Shown: positions 26,304-36,093, numbered from the stretch's first letter. The stretch: DNA of 64,000 bases from Neobacillus cucumis (GCF_002860255.1 NZ_PGVE01000072.1:62001-126000), one strand, 5' to 3'. Program-made: numbers and translations. The notes: a model not told the origin generated them from the sequence alone.

Positions 26304-26365
26304 TAGGGTAATAGGGTCTCTCAGGATGATCAAACTCAAATTAATAGCTGAAAGGAAGAAAAACA

Positions 26366-26761
26366 ATGACAAACGCAACAGCAAATTTACTTTATAGCAA
26401 GGAACATGAGTGGGTTTTACAATTAGACGGAAATCGAGTGCGAATTGGCATTTCTGATTATGCCCAAAAACAGTTAGGAGATATCGTATTTGTAGAAAGT
26501 CCGCAAGTGGATGATGAGGTAACAGCAGATGAATCCATGGGAACCATTGAATCGGTTAAAGCTGTTTCTGAAATTTATGCTCCAGTTTCAGGTACAGTTG
26601 TTCGGATTAATGAGGAGTTGGAAGATGCTCCAGAAACGATTAATGCCTATCCATTCAGCAAAGGCTGGTTAGTAGAAGTAGAAATGTCAAGTCCAGAAGA
26701 ATTAGAATCTCTTTTAAAAGAAGATGAGTATCAAGCATTTATCAATGAAGGAGAGGAATAG
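26366..26761 (+). CDS. gcvH: Glycine cleavage system H protein
   Basis: A 131-residue lipoyl carrier protein. The lipoylated lysine lies in GTIESVKAVSEIYAPVSG. The opening YSKEHEWV and the central IGISDYAQKQLGDIVFVE are diagnostic. It carries the aminomethyl group between P and T proteins and is reoxidised by the L protein. AAAGGAAG lies 8-9 nt before ATG. In B. subtilis gcvH is unlinked, so its inclusion here makes the gcv operon complete. Confidence 0.97.
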   Translation: MTNATANLLYSKEHEWVLQLDGNRVRIGISDYAQKQLGDIVFVESPQVDDEVTADESMGTIESVKAVSEIYAPVSGTVVRINEELEDAPETINAYPFSKGWLVEVEMSSPEELESLLKEDEYQAFINEGEE

Positions 26762-26762
26762 A

Positions 26763-28121
26763 ATGACAACTACTTACAGATATCTCCCTGATACGAAACA
26801 AGATCAAGAGGAAATGCTCGCTTTTTTAAATATATCTTCTATCGATGAATTGTTTGTAGATATTCCAGCTGAGATTCAATTGCAAGGCGAGCTAAATATA
26901 CCAAAGGCGGACCCTGAAGTACTTTTACTGAAAAAAATGAATCGTCTTGCTTCCTTAAATAAAAATGCGAATCAATACCCAACCTTTCTAGGGGCAGGAA
27001 CTTATGATCACTACATACCAAGTGTGGTCAACCACATGATTTCACGTTCTGAATTTTATACAGCCTATACACCCTACCAGCCGGAAATCAGCCAAGGTGA
27101 ATTACAGGCGATTTTTGAATTTCAAACAATGGTATGTGAGCTGACAGGGATGGATGTTGCCAATTCTTCCATGTACGATGGGTTTACATCACTTGCAGAA
27201 GCGGCATCACTCGCGGTTGCATCTACAAGACGTTCAAAAGTGCTTGTATCAAAGGCCGTACATCCTGAATCACGCGCCATCTTAAATACGGTGGCAAGTG
27301 GTCAAGGGTATGCAGTGGAAGAGGTGAATCTCGCAGCTGATGTTACTGACCTAGAAAAATTACAGGAACAAATGGATAAGGGGACAGCCGCTGTGATCGT
27401 TCAATATCCTAATTTCTTCGGTTCGATTGAAGATCTGGCAGAAGTGAAGAAAATGGCCGCAGCGAACGGTGCACTTTTCATCGTAAGTGCCAATCCGCTG
27501 GCGCTGGCGCTTCTTGAGGCTCCCGGTAAGCTAGGAGCGGACATTGTGATTGGGGATATGCAGCCATTAGGAATTCCGATGTCCTTCGGCGGCCCGCACT
27601 GTGGTTATTTTGCCGTAAGTAAGAAATGGATGCGTAAAATCCCTGGACGGATTGTCGGGCAGACGACAGATGAGAAAGGACAGCGTGGCTTTGTCTTAAC
27701 CCTTCAAGCACGCGAACAACATATTCGCCGTGATAAAGCATCATCCAATATTTGCTCCAATCAGGCATTAAATGCACTTGCTTCTGCTGTTTGTATGAGT
27801 GCACTTGGGAAGCAGGGCATTCGCGAAATGGCCCAGCTAAATATTGAAAAAGCTGATTACATGGCAAAACGCCTGCAACAGAAAGGCTTTATCGTGACCA
27901 ACCAAGCACCTGTTTTCAATGAATTTGTGGTGCAGCTTCCTCTCCCTGTCAAAGAGGTCAACGCAAAACTGCTGGAGGCGGGAATCATCGGAGGGTTGAA
28001 CTTAGACAGTGATTATGGTTTTGAAAATCAAATGCTGATCGCGGTGACCGAGCAGAGGACGAAAGAAGAAATAGACCAATTTATCGAGGTATTGGAGGCG
28101 GTTGTAAATGGTGGAATATAA
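26763..28121 (+). CDS. gcvPA: Glycine dehydrogenase (decarboxylating) subunit 1
   Basis: A 452-residue N-terminal half of the split P protein, which decarboxylates glycine and passes the aminomethyl group to lipoyl-GcvH. It opens MTTTYRYLPDTKQDQEEML and contains LGAGTYDHYIPSVVNHMISR and the FGGPHCGYFAVSK segment. The ATG at 26763 lies one base after the gcvH stop with GAGAGGAA upstream. A longer frame from 26724 would overlap gcvH and has no family support. Confidence 0.97.
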   Translation: MTTTYRYLPDTKQDQEEMLAFLNISSIDELFVDIPAEIQLQGELNIPKADPEVLLLKKMNRLASLNKNANQYPTFLGAGTYDHYIPSVVNHMISRSEFYTAYTPYQPEISQGELQAIFEFQTMVCELTGMDVANSSMYDGFTSLAEAASLAVASTRRSKVLVSKAVHPESRAILNTVASGQGYAVEEVNLAADVTDLEKLQEQMDKGTAAVIVQYPNFFGSIEDLAEVKKMAAANGALFIVSANPLALALLEAPGKLGADIVIGDMQPLGIPMSFGGPHCGYFAVSKKWMRKIPGRIVGQTTDEKGQRGFVLTLQAREQHIRRDKASSNICSNQALNALASAVCMSALGKQGIREMAQLNIEKADYMAKRLQQKGFIVTNQAPVFNEFVVQLPLPVKEVNAKLLEAGIIGGLNLDSDYGFENQMLIAVTEQRTKEEIDQFIEVLEAVVNGGI

Positions 28122-29598
28122 TGATCTGATCTTTGAAATTAGTCGTCAAGGACGAGTTGCTTCAAGCCTTCCGGAAAGTGATGTTCCTAAAGTGGAGTTA
28201 AAGGATAAATTTCCGAAGCATATGATTCGTGATATTCCGGCAGAACTCCCAGAAGTATCAGAGCTGCAGCTTGTCCGCCATTATACAGCACTTTCGAATA
28301 AAAACCATGGGATCGATAACGGTTTCTATCCGCTTGGTTCTTGTACAATGAAGTACAACCCGAAAATTAATGAAGATGTAGCCCGTTTGGAAGGGTTTAG
28401 CCGTATTCATCCATACCAGCCAACTGAAACCGTACAGGGCGCATTAGAAGTTTTATATGAATTACAGGAAGAACTAGCTGTTATTACAGGAATGGATGCA
28501 GTGACCCTGCAGCCTTCAGCAGGAGCACAAGGTGAATGGACAGGGTTAATGATGGTCAAAGCCTACCATAAACAAAAAGGGGAAGTGAGAACAAAAGTTC
28601 TTGTTCCGGACTCCGCACATGGAACAAACCCTGCAAGTGCATCGGTTGCCGGTTATGAAACCATAACGATTCCATCCAATGAGCATGGGTTAGTCGACCT
28701 GGAGGAATTAAAGAAACATGTGGATCATAACACTGCAGCCCTAATGCTTACCAATCCGAATACGCTCGGACTGTTTGAAAAGGAAATTGTTGAAATTGCT
28801 CATGTTGTCCATGAAGCAGGCGGTTTATTGTACTATGACGGTGCGAATGCCAATGCCATTTTAGGAAAAACAACTCCCGGAAAAATGGGCTTTGACATCG
28901 TGCATTTAAATCTTCATAAAACATTTACGACACCTCATGGCGGCGGCGGCCCGGGTGCTGGTCCAGTCGGTGTGAAAGAAAAGCTGATTCCATTTTTACC
29001 AGTTCCACGAGTGGTCAAAGAAAAGAATCAATATCAGTTAGACTATAACCAGCCCCTCTCAATCGGCCGGGTGAAAGGGTATTATGGGAATTTTGGAATT
29101 CTATTGCGTGCGTACACCTATATCCGCACCATGGGACCTGAGGGGTTACGTCAAGTATCGGAAGGGGCCGTTCTCCATGCGAACTATCTTCGCAAAAAGC
29201 TTGAGCCATATTTTGAGGCACCGTATTCACAAATTTGCAAGCACGAATTTGTGTTATCTGGATCCAGACAGAAAAAGCTTGGCGTAAGAACACTTGACAT
29301 GGCCAAACGTCTGCTTGATTTTGGTTATCATCCGCCGACCATCTATTTCCCGCTCAATGTGGAGGAGTGTTTGATGATCGAACCGACGGAAACAGAGTCA
29401 AAGGAGACCATGGATGCCTTTGCTGATGTGATGATTCAAATTGCCAAAGAGGTCGAGGAAAACCCAGGGATCGTATTAGAGGCACCACATACAACGGTGA
29501 TTGGCCGCTTGGATGAAGTGCAGGCAGCCCGACAGCCGATTTTGCGTTATATAAAAGAGGAATCAGCAGTGAAAGAAAAAGAAACAGTAAACGCATAA
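28108..29598 (+). CDS. gcvPB: Glycine dehydrogenase (decarboxylating) subunit 2
   Basis: A 496-residue C-terminal half of the P protein. The PLP lysine is in VHLNLHKTFTTPHGGGGPG. The upstream HGTNPASASVAGYE and CTMKYNPKINEDVARL segments are typical. It overlaps the end of gcvPA by 14 nt, which suggests translational coupling for the 1:1 heterotetramer. GGAGGCGG lies about 6 nt before the start. A terminator follows 10 nt after the stop. Confidence 0.97.
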   Translation: MVEYNDLIFEISRQGRVASSLPESDVPKVELKDKFPKHMIRDIPAELPEVSELQLVRHYTALSNKNHGIDNGFYPLGSCTMKYNPKINEDVARLEGFSRIHPYQPTETVQGALEVLYELQEELAVITGMDAVTLQPSAGAQGEWTGLMMVKAYHKQKGEVRTKVLVPDSAHGTNPASASVAGYETITIPSNEHGLVDLEELKKHVDHNTAALMLTNPNTLGLFEKEIVEIAHVVHEAGGLLYYDGANANAILGKTTPGKMGFDIVHLNLHKTFTTPHGGGGPGAGPVGVKEKLIPFLPVPRVVKEKNQYQLDYNQPLSIGRVKGYYGNFGILLRAYTYIRTMGPEGLRQVSEGAVLHANYLRKKLEPYFEAPYSQICKHEFVLSGSRQKKLGVRTLDMAKRLLDFGYHPPTIYFPLNVEECLMIEPTETESKETMDAFADVMIQIAKEVEENPGIVLEAPHTTVIGRLDEVQAARQPILRYIKEESAVKEKETVNA

Positions 29599-29608
29599 AA
29601 TGAAACCT

Positions 29609-29646
29609 CCATCTGTGCAGCGGATACGCTGTACAGATGGTTTTCA
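29609..29646 (+). terminator. Terminator after gcvPB
   Basis: Stem CCATCTGTgCAGCG / CGCTGtACAGATGG, 4-nt loop, followed by TTTT. It probably ends or attenuates the riboswitch transcript ahead of lipA. Confidence 0.8.
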
Positions 29647-29682
29647 AGTTAAAAGGACGATCCGTTCATAGGAGTGAATTAG

Positions 29683-30561
29683 ATGGCCACCGAGTATGTA
29701 CGTAAACCAGAATGGCTTAAGATTAAATTAAATACGAACGAACAGTATACAGGTTTAAAAACGATGATGCGTGAAAAAAAGCTTCACACCGTCTGTGAAG
29801 AAGCAAAATGCCCGAACATTCATGAATGCTGGGCATCACGAAAAACAGCAACCTTTATGATTTTAGGAAGTATATGTACACGCGCCTGCAGATTCTGTGC
29901 GGTTCAAACGGGGCTGCCGACAGAGCTTGATTGGGAAGAGCCGGAGCGCGTCGCTGAATCTGTGGAACAGATGGGGTTAAAGCATGTCGTGATTACGGCT
30001 GTGGCCCGCGATGATTTAAAGGATGGAGGAGCCGGAGTTTTTGCAGAAACAGTCAGAGCCGTCAGACGTCGGAATCCATTTTGCAGTATTGAAGTTCTTC
30101 CTTCCGATATGAATGGTGAATATGACAACTTAAAAACATTAATGGATGCGAAGCCAGACATTTTAAATCACAATATTGAGACGGTAAAACGTTTATCAGC
30201 CAAAGTTCGTGCACGGGCTACCTACGAACGTTCCCTTGAGTTTTTGCGTCGCGCAAAGGAACTAAATGCTGCGATTCCAACAAAATCAAGCATAATGATT
30301 GGTCTTGGTGAAACAAAAGAAGAAATTATTGAAACAATGGATGACCTGCGTGGGAACCATGTTGATATTATGACGATCGGCCAATATTTACAACCTACCA
30401 AACATCATTTAAAAGTTCAAAAATATTGGAGTCCGCGAGAGTTTGAGGAACTAAAAGCAATAGCGATGTCAAAAGGATTTAGTCACTGCGAAGCCGGCCC
30501 GCTTGTTCGCTCCTCGTATCATGCCGATGAACAGGTCCATGCAGCAAAGGCAAATGCGTAA
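29683..30561 (+). CDS. lipA: Lipoyl synthase
   Basis: A 292-residue radical-SAM enzyme that inserts two sulfurs into octanoyl groups on lipoyl carrier proteins such as GcvH. The auxiliary-cluster cysteines are in CEEAKCPNIHEC, and the radical-SAM motif is CTRACRFCAV. The C-terminal RSSYHAD serine ligand is present. Length matches Bacillus LipA (about 298). AGGAGTGA lies 6-7 nt before ATG. Its position right after gcvPB links lipoate supply to GcvH production, whereas B. subtilis lipA is not beside gcv. Confidence 0.97.
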   Translation: MATEYVRKPEWLKIKLNTNEQYTGLKTMMREKKLHTVCEEAKCPNIHECWASRKTATFMILGSICTRACRFCAVQTGLPTELDWEEPERVAESVEQMGLKHVVITAVARDDLKDGGAGVFAETVRAVRRRNPFCSIEVLPSDMNGEYDNLKTLMDAKPDILNHNIETVKRLSAKVRARATYERSLEFLRRAKELNAAIPTKSSIMIGLGETKEEIIETMDDLRGNHVDIMTIGQYLQPTKHHLKVQKYWSPREFEELKAIAMSKGFSHCEAGPLVRSSYHADEQVHAAKANA

Positions 30562-30596
30562 TTAAGGAAATGAGGCGTTAGGAGAGGTGAGGTCCG

Positions 30597-30902
30597 ATGA
30601 TATTAAAAATGTCAGAAGCAGCCATAAACAAGCTAAAAGAATTAGCTGGGAAGGAAGAGGGAATTCCTCGGATTGATGCGGAAGTAGCTGGCGGATGCGG
30701 GATGACAGTTAAGTTTTCGATTCTTTTTGATGAGCCGCGTCGAAACGATATATACATAGAGATAGAAGGGCTGCAGCTCCGATTGGATCGCTTTACAAAG
30801 CGTTATTTAGATGAAGAAACCGTCATTGATTATCAAGACGACCATGGTTTTTTAGTCGGAGACAGCTATGTCTCAAGTGCATGTGCAATCGAAATAGATT
30901 AA
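30597..30902 (+). CDS. HesB/IscA-like iron-sulfur biogenesis family protein
   Basis: A 101-residue HesB-like domain protein of the YneR type. The N-terminus MILKMSEAAINKLKELAG and the central FDEPRRNDIYIEIEGLQLRLDRF fit the family. Classical IscA has three conserved cysteines; here only one remains in the core (GGCGM) and one near the C-terminus (SSACAIEID), so direct cluster carriage is uncertain. GAGAGGTGAGG stands before ATG. Its placement between lipA and lpd suggests a helper for LipA clusters, which is an inference. Confidence 0.82.
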   Translation: MILKMSEAAINKLKELAGKEEGIPRIDAEVAGGCGMTVKFSILFDEPRRNDIYIEIEGLQLRLDRFTKRYLDEETVIDYQDDHGFLVGDSYVSSACAIEID

Positions 30903-31008
30903 TAGGAACCTGGTTCATGTTAGTGTCCTAGGAGTATCACCTGTTTTATCACTATAAATCAAAGTTTTCCTGTAGGTAATATAGGTATTATGAAAGGGAG
31001 AAATGAAA

Positions 31009-32409
31009 ATGACAAAAGAATATGACATTGTGATTATCGGCGGGGGACCGGGAGGCTACGTTGCTGCGATCCGCGCATCACAATTAGGCTTAAAAGTGGC
31101 GGTAGTTGAAAAAGGGAAAATTGGTGGAACATGCCTTCATGCCGGATGTATTCCAACCAAGGCCTTATTAAGAAGTGCAGAATTATATGCACAAACAAAA
31201 AATGCCAATCGATATGGTGTCATTGCCCCAGAAGTTGGACTTGATTTTACAAGGGTACAAGCTCGGAAAGAAGAAATTCAGGACCGACTCTATAAAGGAA
31301 TCCAACACTTAATGCAAAAAGGAAAAATCGATATTTATGAGGGGAAAGGAAGCATCTTGGAGACGAAGGATGTGTTAGTTCAATTAAACAAGCAGGAAGG
31401 GGAAATCATTGTAAGTCCGCGGAATATTTTAATTGCAACAGGTTCCCGCCCAAGAACATTTCATGGCTTGGAGGCGGATGAAAAGTATGTCATGACATCA
31501 GATGAAGCCTTAGAAATGGAAACGCTACCAAAATCAATGATCATCGTTGGCGGCGGTGTAATCGGAATCGAATGGGCATCCATGCTAGTAGACTTTGACA
31601 TCCAGGTTACAGTGATTGAATATGCTGATCGTATTTTACCAACTGAGGATAAAGATGTTTCAAAGGAAATTCAGCGCTTATTAAAGAAAAAAGGCGTGAA
31701 AATCGTCACAGGGGCAAAGGTGCTCCCAGAAACGCTTGAAAAAGGCGATGGTGTTTCGATCAAGGCGGAGCATAAAGGGAAAGAAGTATCATTTTCTGCA
31801 GACAAACTTTTAGTTTCTGTAGGCAGGCTTCCAAATATAGAAGGGATTGGGCTTGATAAAACAGCCATTGAAATGAACGGGATTTTTATTAAAACAAATG
31901 AATTCTATCAAACAATTGAACCAAACATATACGCAATTGGCGATGTTATTGGGGGATTGCAGCTGGCCCATGTCGCCTCACATGAGGGAATCATAGCTAT
32001 AGAACATATGGCAGGAGAAAATCCTAAAGTGCTTGATCCAACGCAAGTTCCAAAATGTGTATACTGCTCTCCAGAAGTAGCAAGTGTGGGACTCACAGAA
32101 GAGGAAGCGAAGGAGAAAGGATTTCAAGTGAAAACCGGTAAATTCTCATTCCGGGCAATCGGAAAGGCACTCGTTTTTGGTGAATCAGACGGATTTGTCA
32201 AACTTGTTGTGGAAGAAGGAACGAATAAAATGTTAGGAGCCCATATGGTGGGACCCCATGTAACGGATATGATTACAGAGTTTGGATTAGCCCAAGTCTT
32301 GAATGCAACTTCAATGGATATTGCTCATATGATCCATCCACACCCAACATTAGCCGAAGCGATTGGAGAAGCAGCACTAGCTGTAGATGGAAAAGCAATT
32401 CATGCCTAA
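31009..32409 (+). CDS. lpdA: Dihydrolipoyl dehydrogenase
   Basis: A 466-residue FAD disulfide oxidoreductase that reoxidises dihydrolipoyl groups with NAD+ (E3 or L protein). The FAD motif GGGPGGYVAA, the redox disulfide in GGTCLHAGCIPTKALL, the NAD-binding GGGVIGIEWAS and the C-terminal HPHPTLAE His-Glu dyad are complete. The ATG at 31009 with GGGAG 8 nt upstream is favoured over the ATG at 31003, which is 2 nt from the SD. It follows gcv and lipA, so it is probably the L protein of this glycine cleavage system, although such enzymes can serve several complexes. Confidence 0.95.
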   Translation: MTKEYDIVIIGGGPGGYVAAIRASQLGLKVAVVEKGKIGGTCLHAGCIPTKALLRSAELYAQTKNANRYGVIAPEVGLDFTRVQARKEEIQDRLYKGIQHLMQKGKIDIYEGKGSILETKDVLVQLNKQEGEIIVSPRNILIATGSRPRTFHGLEADEKYVMTSDEALEMETLPKSMIIVGGGVIGIEWASMLVDFDIQVTVIEYADRILPTEDKDVSKEIQRLLKKKGVKIVTGAKVLPETLEKGDGVSIKAEHKGKEVSFSADKLLVSVGRLPNIEGIGLDKTAIEMNGIFIKTNEFYQTIEPNIYAIGDVIGGLQLAHVASHEGIIAIEHMAGENPKVLDPTQVPKCVYCSPEVASVGLTEEEAKEKGFQVKTGKFSFRAIGKALVFGESDGFVKLVVEEGTNKMLGAHMVGPHVTDMITEFGLAQVLNATSMDIAHMIHPHPTLAEAIGEAALAVDGKAIHA

Positions 32410-32476
32410 GACGAAAACTTTAAGAATGATCGTGTTACTTTTCACATAAATCATAGGCCTAAGGATGGTGGGAGCC

Positions 32477-33346
32477 ATGTTGACAAAAGAAAAACGGAAC
32501 CGTGTGAAACTATTAATTTCTTGTCCGGAAAAGCCAGGTATTATCTCAAAAGTTACGAATTTTTTATTAGAACACAAAGTGAATATTGTCCATTTTGACC
32601 AACATACCACAGATCCAAACTCAGGTGTATTTTTTATGCGGATCGAGTTTGAAATGGAAGAAGTGGATGCTTCATTTGAAAAACTAGAACAGGATTTACA
32701 TATAATGGGACGGGACAATACGTTGGATTGGCAGCTGAGCAGTAATGAAAAAAGAAAGCGAATGGCCATCTTTGTTTCCAAAGCAGACCATTGTCTCAAT
32801 GAGCTGCTTTGGCGCTGGAAATCCAAGGAAATACCGGTGGATATTCCTTTGGTCATCAGTAATCATCCCGATTTAAAAGAAGTCGTTGACGGGTATGGGA
32901 TCCCTTTTTATCATATCCCCATGTCTCATGAAACGAAAGAGAAGTCCGAACAGAAAGCATTAGAACTCTTGGATGGAAATGTAGATTTTATTGTTCTGGC
33001 AAGGTATATGCAAATTCTTTCTCCCTATTTTATATCCCATTTTCCTAATCAAATTATTAACATCCATCACTCGTTTTTACCGGCATTTGTTGGGGCGAAT
33101 CCTTATGTACGAGCGTTTAATCGCGGTGTAAAGTTGATCGGGGCAACTGCCCACTACGTAACAAATGATCTGGATGAAGGACCCATTATTGAACAAGATG
33201 TCCAACGGATTAATCATCGCTATACAGTGGAAGATTTAAAGACAGCCGGACGTCATGTGGAAAAAAGGGTTCTCGCCGAAGCGGTTTCCTGGCATGTGGA
33301 AGATAAAGTTCTTGTCCATGGTAATAAAACGATTGTTTTTACATGA
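32477..33346 (+). CDS. purU: Formyltetrahydrofolate deformylase
   Basis: A protein of about 289 residues with an N-terminal ACT domain (ISCPEKPGIISKVTNFLLEH) and a formyltransferase-like hydrolase domain. The catalytic motifs NIHHSFLPAFVGANPY and DLDEGPIIEQDV carry the Asn-His-Asp triad. It hydrolyses 10-formyl-THF to THF plus formate. Next to gcv it can regenerate free THF when glycine cleavage overloads the one-carbon pool. The start is uncertain: ATG at 32477 (GGGAG very close), TTG at 32480 or ATG at 32465. Confidence 0.94.
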   Translation: MLTKEKRNRVKLLISCPEKPGIISKVTNFLLEHKVNIVHFDQHTTDPNSGVFFMRIEFEMEEVDASFEKLEQDLHIMGRDNTLDWQLSSNEKRKRMAIFVSKADHCLNELLWRWKSKEIPVDIPLVISNHPDLKEVVDGYGIPFYHIPMSHETKEKSEQKALELLDGNVDFIVLARYMQILSPYFISHFPNQIINIHHSFLPAFVGANPYVRAFNRGVKLIGATAHYVTNDLDEGPIIEQDVQRINHRYTVEDLKTAGRHVEKRVLAEAVSWHVEDKVLVHGNKTIVFT

Positions 33347-33378
33347 GTTTAAACGGTAGATGATAGGAGATGAGGGTA

Positions 33379-33552
33379 TTGGCAGGAAATGAACATATAC
33401 TAAGCATTATTCATTTCATCTTAGCAATTCTTTGGATATGGATTTTTATACAAAGTAAACGAAAGAATACGGTAAACTACATGCATATCGTGCTCCTGCT
33501 TTTTGCCGTTGGGATTTTAATTAATTCCCTATATAACGTGATTCATAATTAG
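33379..33552 (+). CDS. Small two-helix membrane protein
   Basis: A protein of about 57 residues with two membrane helices (HILSIIHFILAILWIWIFI and MHIVLLLFAVGILINSLYNV) separated by a basic loop QSKRKN. The TTG at 33379 has AGGAG 9 nt upstream; the ATG at 33370 directly abuts the SD and is less likely. I do not recognise the family. It lies 32 nt after purU, before a strong terminator, so it may be the last gene of that transcript. Confidence 0.6.
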   Translation: MAGNEHILSIIHFILAILWIWIFIQSKRKNTVNYMHIVLLLFAVGILINSLYNVIHN

Positions 33553-33598
33553 TCATTCATTATTTATGTCCTCTATGGATTTATCAATATCGTGCAGA

Positions 33599-33634
33599 CC
33601 CCGGGTTTTAGTGAAAACAACCCGGGTTTTTGCT
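33599..33634 (+). terminator. Terminator at the end of the gcv-lipA-purU region
   Basis: Stem CCCCGGGTT / AACCCGGG with a loop of about 12 nt and TTTTTG. Confidence 0.85.
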
Positions 33635-33730
33635 ATGCGTAAAAAAATTCTGACAAAACCTTGACGAGTACAAAAGACATAGTTTAATCTTAATATCCCA
33701 TGCTTTCCAAATGGCATAGAGAGGTGAGGT

Positions 33731-36046
33731 GTGAAAAGGATGAGTGCCAAAGATCAAGTATCTGTCCGCGACCATAAAGATTACCAAGCAGAAGTGGAGC
33801 GCTTAGAGTTTACAAAGGAGTACATACGAACCGTTTTAGACATTTCGAAGGAGAATAAAGAACTAGTCGTTGAAAATATGAAACAATCGTTTGCCGAGCT
33901 GAATTCGAAGGATAGTAGTACGAGCTACACGGATCTTCTTGCAAACGCAAATTATCTGGAATTGGCTGAAACTGAACTGAAAAGGTTAGAAAGCGTGATA
34001 GGTAAACCCTATTTTTCCAGGATCGACTTTACGAGTAATAATACGAAAAGCCAAGAAGTGTTATACATTGGCAAAGTTTCCTTGTTTGATCGTGTCTCGC
34101 AGCAGCCGATTATCGTGGATTGGCGTTCACCCATTGCCAATGTCTACTATGACGGCCGGCTGGGAGAGGTGTCATATGAAGCCTACGGGGAGACACAAAC
34201 CGGTTACTTATCATTAAAAAGGCAGTATGAAATCATCGATGGGCTATTAAAAGAAATCAGAGACATCGATTTAACCACCCACGATGAACTATTGCAGAAA
34301 TCTTTATCGGGGAAAGCAGACAATCGCTTAACAGAAATCGTTGCGACCATTCAAAATGAACAAAATGAAGTGATCCGAGCATCTCTAACACACCCAATCA
34401 TCGTCCAAGGGGCTGCCGGAAGCGGGAAAACAACCATTGCACTCCATAGAATATCCTACTTTCTCTATTCCTTTGGGTATAGATTCCCTCCAGAAAAATT
34501 AATGATTCTCGCACCCAACCGACTGTTTATTGATTATATTTCGGCCGTCTTACCGGAATTAGGTGTCAACAAAATTAATCAAACCACCTATATTGATTTT
34601 ATGAGAAGCTGCTTAGGTTCAAAAATAAAACTATTTTCACCTAATTCCAAGCTCATTAAGCTCCTGAACGAGAAACAAACCAATCAATCGATTCAATGGG
34701 TTTCCAGCTTTAAGGGTTCACTCGAATTTAAGGAAGTAATTCATCGATTTATCAATGAATTGGAAGAGAGCCTTGCCCCACAAAAGGATTTTGTCGTTGA
34801 AAAATCCGTTTTAATGAAAGGACTAAAACTTAAAAAACTATTTTTAAAAGAATATACCTACTTACCAATCTACAAGAGACTTGGAAAAATAAAAAATTTA
34901 TTAGAAGATGATCTAAAAAAGAAGAAATCGATTATGTTATCGAATCTTAATAAGAAATATGAAGAAGCAATGGAGAAGGCCCTTTTTAACACCAAGCTGA
35001 AACCAGAAAAAAGAAAGCAAAAAGTGATTTCCTTGATGGAGATGAAAGAACAAAGGCAAAACAGGGTCGAGCAGGAGGCAAAGGCCGCTGTAAGGAAATA
35101 TATGGCTCCCTTTGGTATGAAGGATATTTTTACCCTTTATAAAGAATTAATGTCATCTCCTGATTTGCTCAAAAAGCATTCTACTACGCTTACGGATCAA
35201 GAATGCAGGGTTCTAAGTAAGTATTGCCGGAGAATTTTTGAGCGTGGGGCTTACGAACTGGAAGATTTAGCCCCAATCTTTTTTATGAAGGCAAAGCTCG
35301 AAGGCATCGAAGATAAATATAAAATGCGCAGTATTTTTATCGATGAAGCACAGGATTATAGCTATTTTCAATTTGCCGCCTTAAAGGAAGGCTTTGAAAC
35401 CGACTTGTTTACGATCGTAGGAGATTTAGCGCAAGGGATTCATTCCTATCGCGGCTTGAATAGCTGGACACCGGTAGTGAAAGAAATCTTCCCTAATGCA
35501 AATTACCAAGCGCTGCAAAAAAGCTACCGAACAACCGTAGAAATCATGAATTTGGCCAATGACATCCTCCTGTTGATTGACCAAGACCTGCCAAAGGTCG
35601 AACCTGTGATTCGGCATGGACAAAAACCACGTTTTACGACGATTGACCCTATGAATCTGGAAGAGGTCAGGCTTCAGCTGGAAGAGGATATTGCTTCTTT
35701 TAAAAAGGAAGAACTTCACTCCATTGCAATAATAGGACGGACCGAGAAGGAGTGTCAAAGAATCCATCAGCTTTTTGAAAATAGTGATCTTCCGATACAG
35801 TTATTAGAAGAAAAAGAAGAAATGAAGAAGGGGCATATCGTGATTGTACCTTCTTATTTATCTAAAGGGCTGGAGTTTGATTGCGTTTTGATAGTATGCT
35901 TGGAAGAACCATTTTCTCAAGTAGACCTAGACATCAAATTGTTGTATGTATCGATGACAAGGCCGATGCACCGATTGTATTTATATGGAGAAAATCCGAC
36001 GAACTTTTTATTAAATAAGGCAGATTTGATTCATTTCGATATGTAA
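33731..36046 (+). CDS. helD: HelD-type RNA polymerase recycling ATPase
   Basis: A 771-residue superfamily 1 helicase-like motor of the HelD family, which removes stalled RNA polymerase from DNA. The N-terminal coiled arm runs over residues 10-80. Walker A is VQGAAGSGKTTIALHRISYF (about residue 224). Walker B is IFIDEAQDY, and GDLAQGIHSYRGL and STRPMHRLY-like motifs (VSMTRPMHRLYLY) follow. B. subtilis HelD has 774 residues, a close match. GTG at 33731 and ATG at 33740 are both possible starts. Confidence 0.93.
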   Translation: MKRMSAKDQVSVRDHKDYQAEVERLEFTKEYIRTVLDISKENKELVVENMKQSFAELNSKDSSTSYTDLLANANYLELAETELKRLESVIGKPYFSRIDFTSNNTKSQEVLYIGKVSLFDRVSQQPIIVDWRSPIANVYYDGRLGEVSYEAYGETQTGYLSLKRQYEIIDGLLKEIRDIDLTTHDELLQKSLSGKADNRLTEIVATIQNEQNEVIRASLTHPIIVQGAAGSGKTTIALHRISYFLYSFGYRFPPEKLMILAPNRLFIDYISAVLPELGVNKINQTTYIDFMRSCLGSKIKLFSPNSKLIKLLNEKQTNQSIQWVSSFKGSLEFKEVIHRFINELEESLAPQKDFVVEKSVLMKGLKLKKLFLKEYTYLPIYKRLGKIKNLLEDDLKKKKSIMLSNLNKKYEEAMEKALFNTKLKPEKRKQKVISLMEMKEQRQNRVEQEAKAAVRKYMAPFGMKDIFTLYKELMSSPDLLKKHSTTLTDQECRVLSKYCRRIFERGAYELEDLAPIFFMKAKLEGIEDKYKMRSIFIDEAQDYSYFQFAALKEGFETDLFTIVGDLAQGIHSYRGLNSWTPVVKEIFPNANYQALQKSYRTTVEIMNLANDILLLIDQDLPKVEPVIRHGQKPRFTTIDPMNLEEVRLQLEEDIASFKKEELHSIAIIGRTEKECQRIHQLFENSDLPIQLLEEKEEMKKGHIVIVPSYLSKGLEFDCVLIVCLEEPFSQVDLDIKLLYVSMTRPMHRLYLYGENPTNFLLNKADLIHFDM

Positions 36047-36066
36047 TAGAAGATGATTGACTAATG

Positions 36067-36093
36067 GCATCGCAATTTTGCGATGCTTTTTGC
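36067..36093 (+). terminator. helD terminator
   Basis: Stem GCATCGCAA / TTGCGATGC with a 2-nt loop, followed by TTTTTG. It starts about 20 nt after the helD stop. Confidence 0.85.

Noticed and set aside
26304..26365. CTCTCAGG word before gcvH resembling a glycine aptamer
   Set aside because: Only one short block is present, with no paired stems; too little for a third riboswitch.
27478..27867. 129-codon minus-strand frame
   Set aside because: Antisense shadow of gcvPA.
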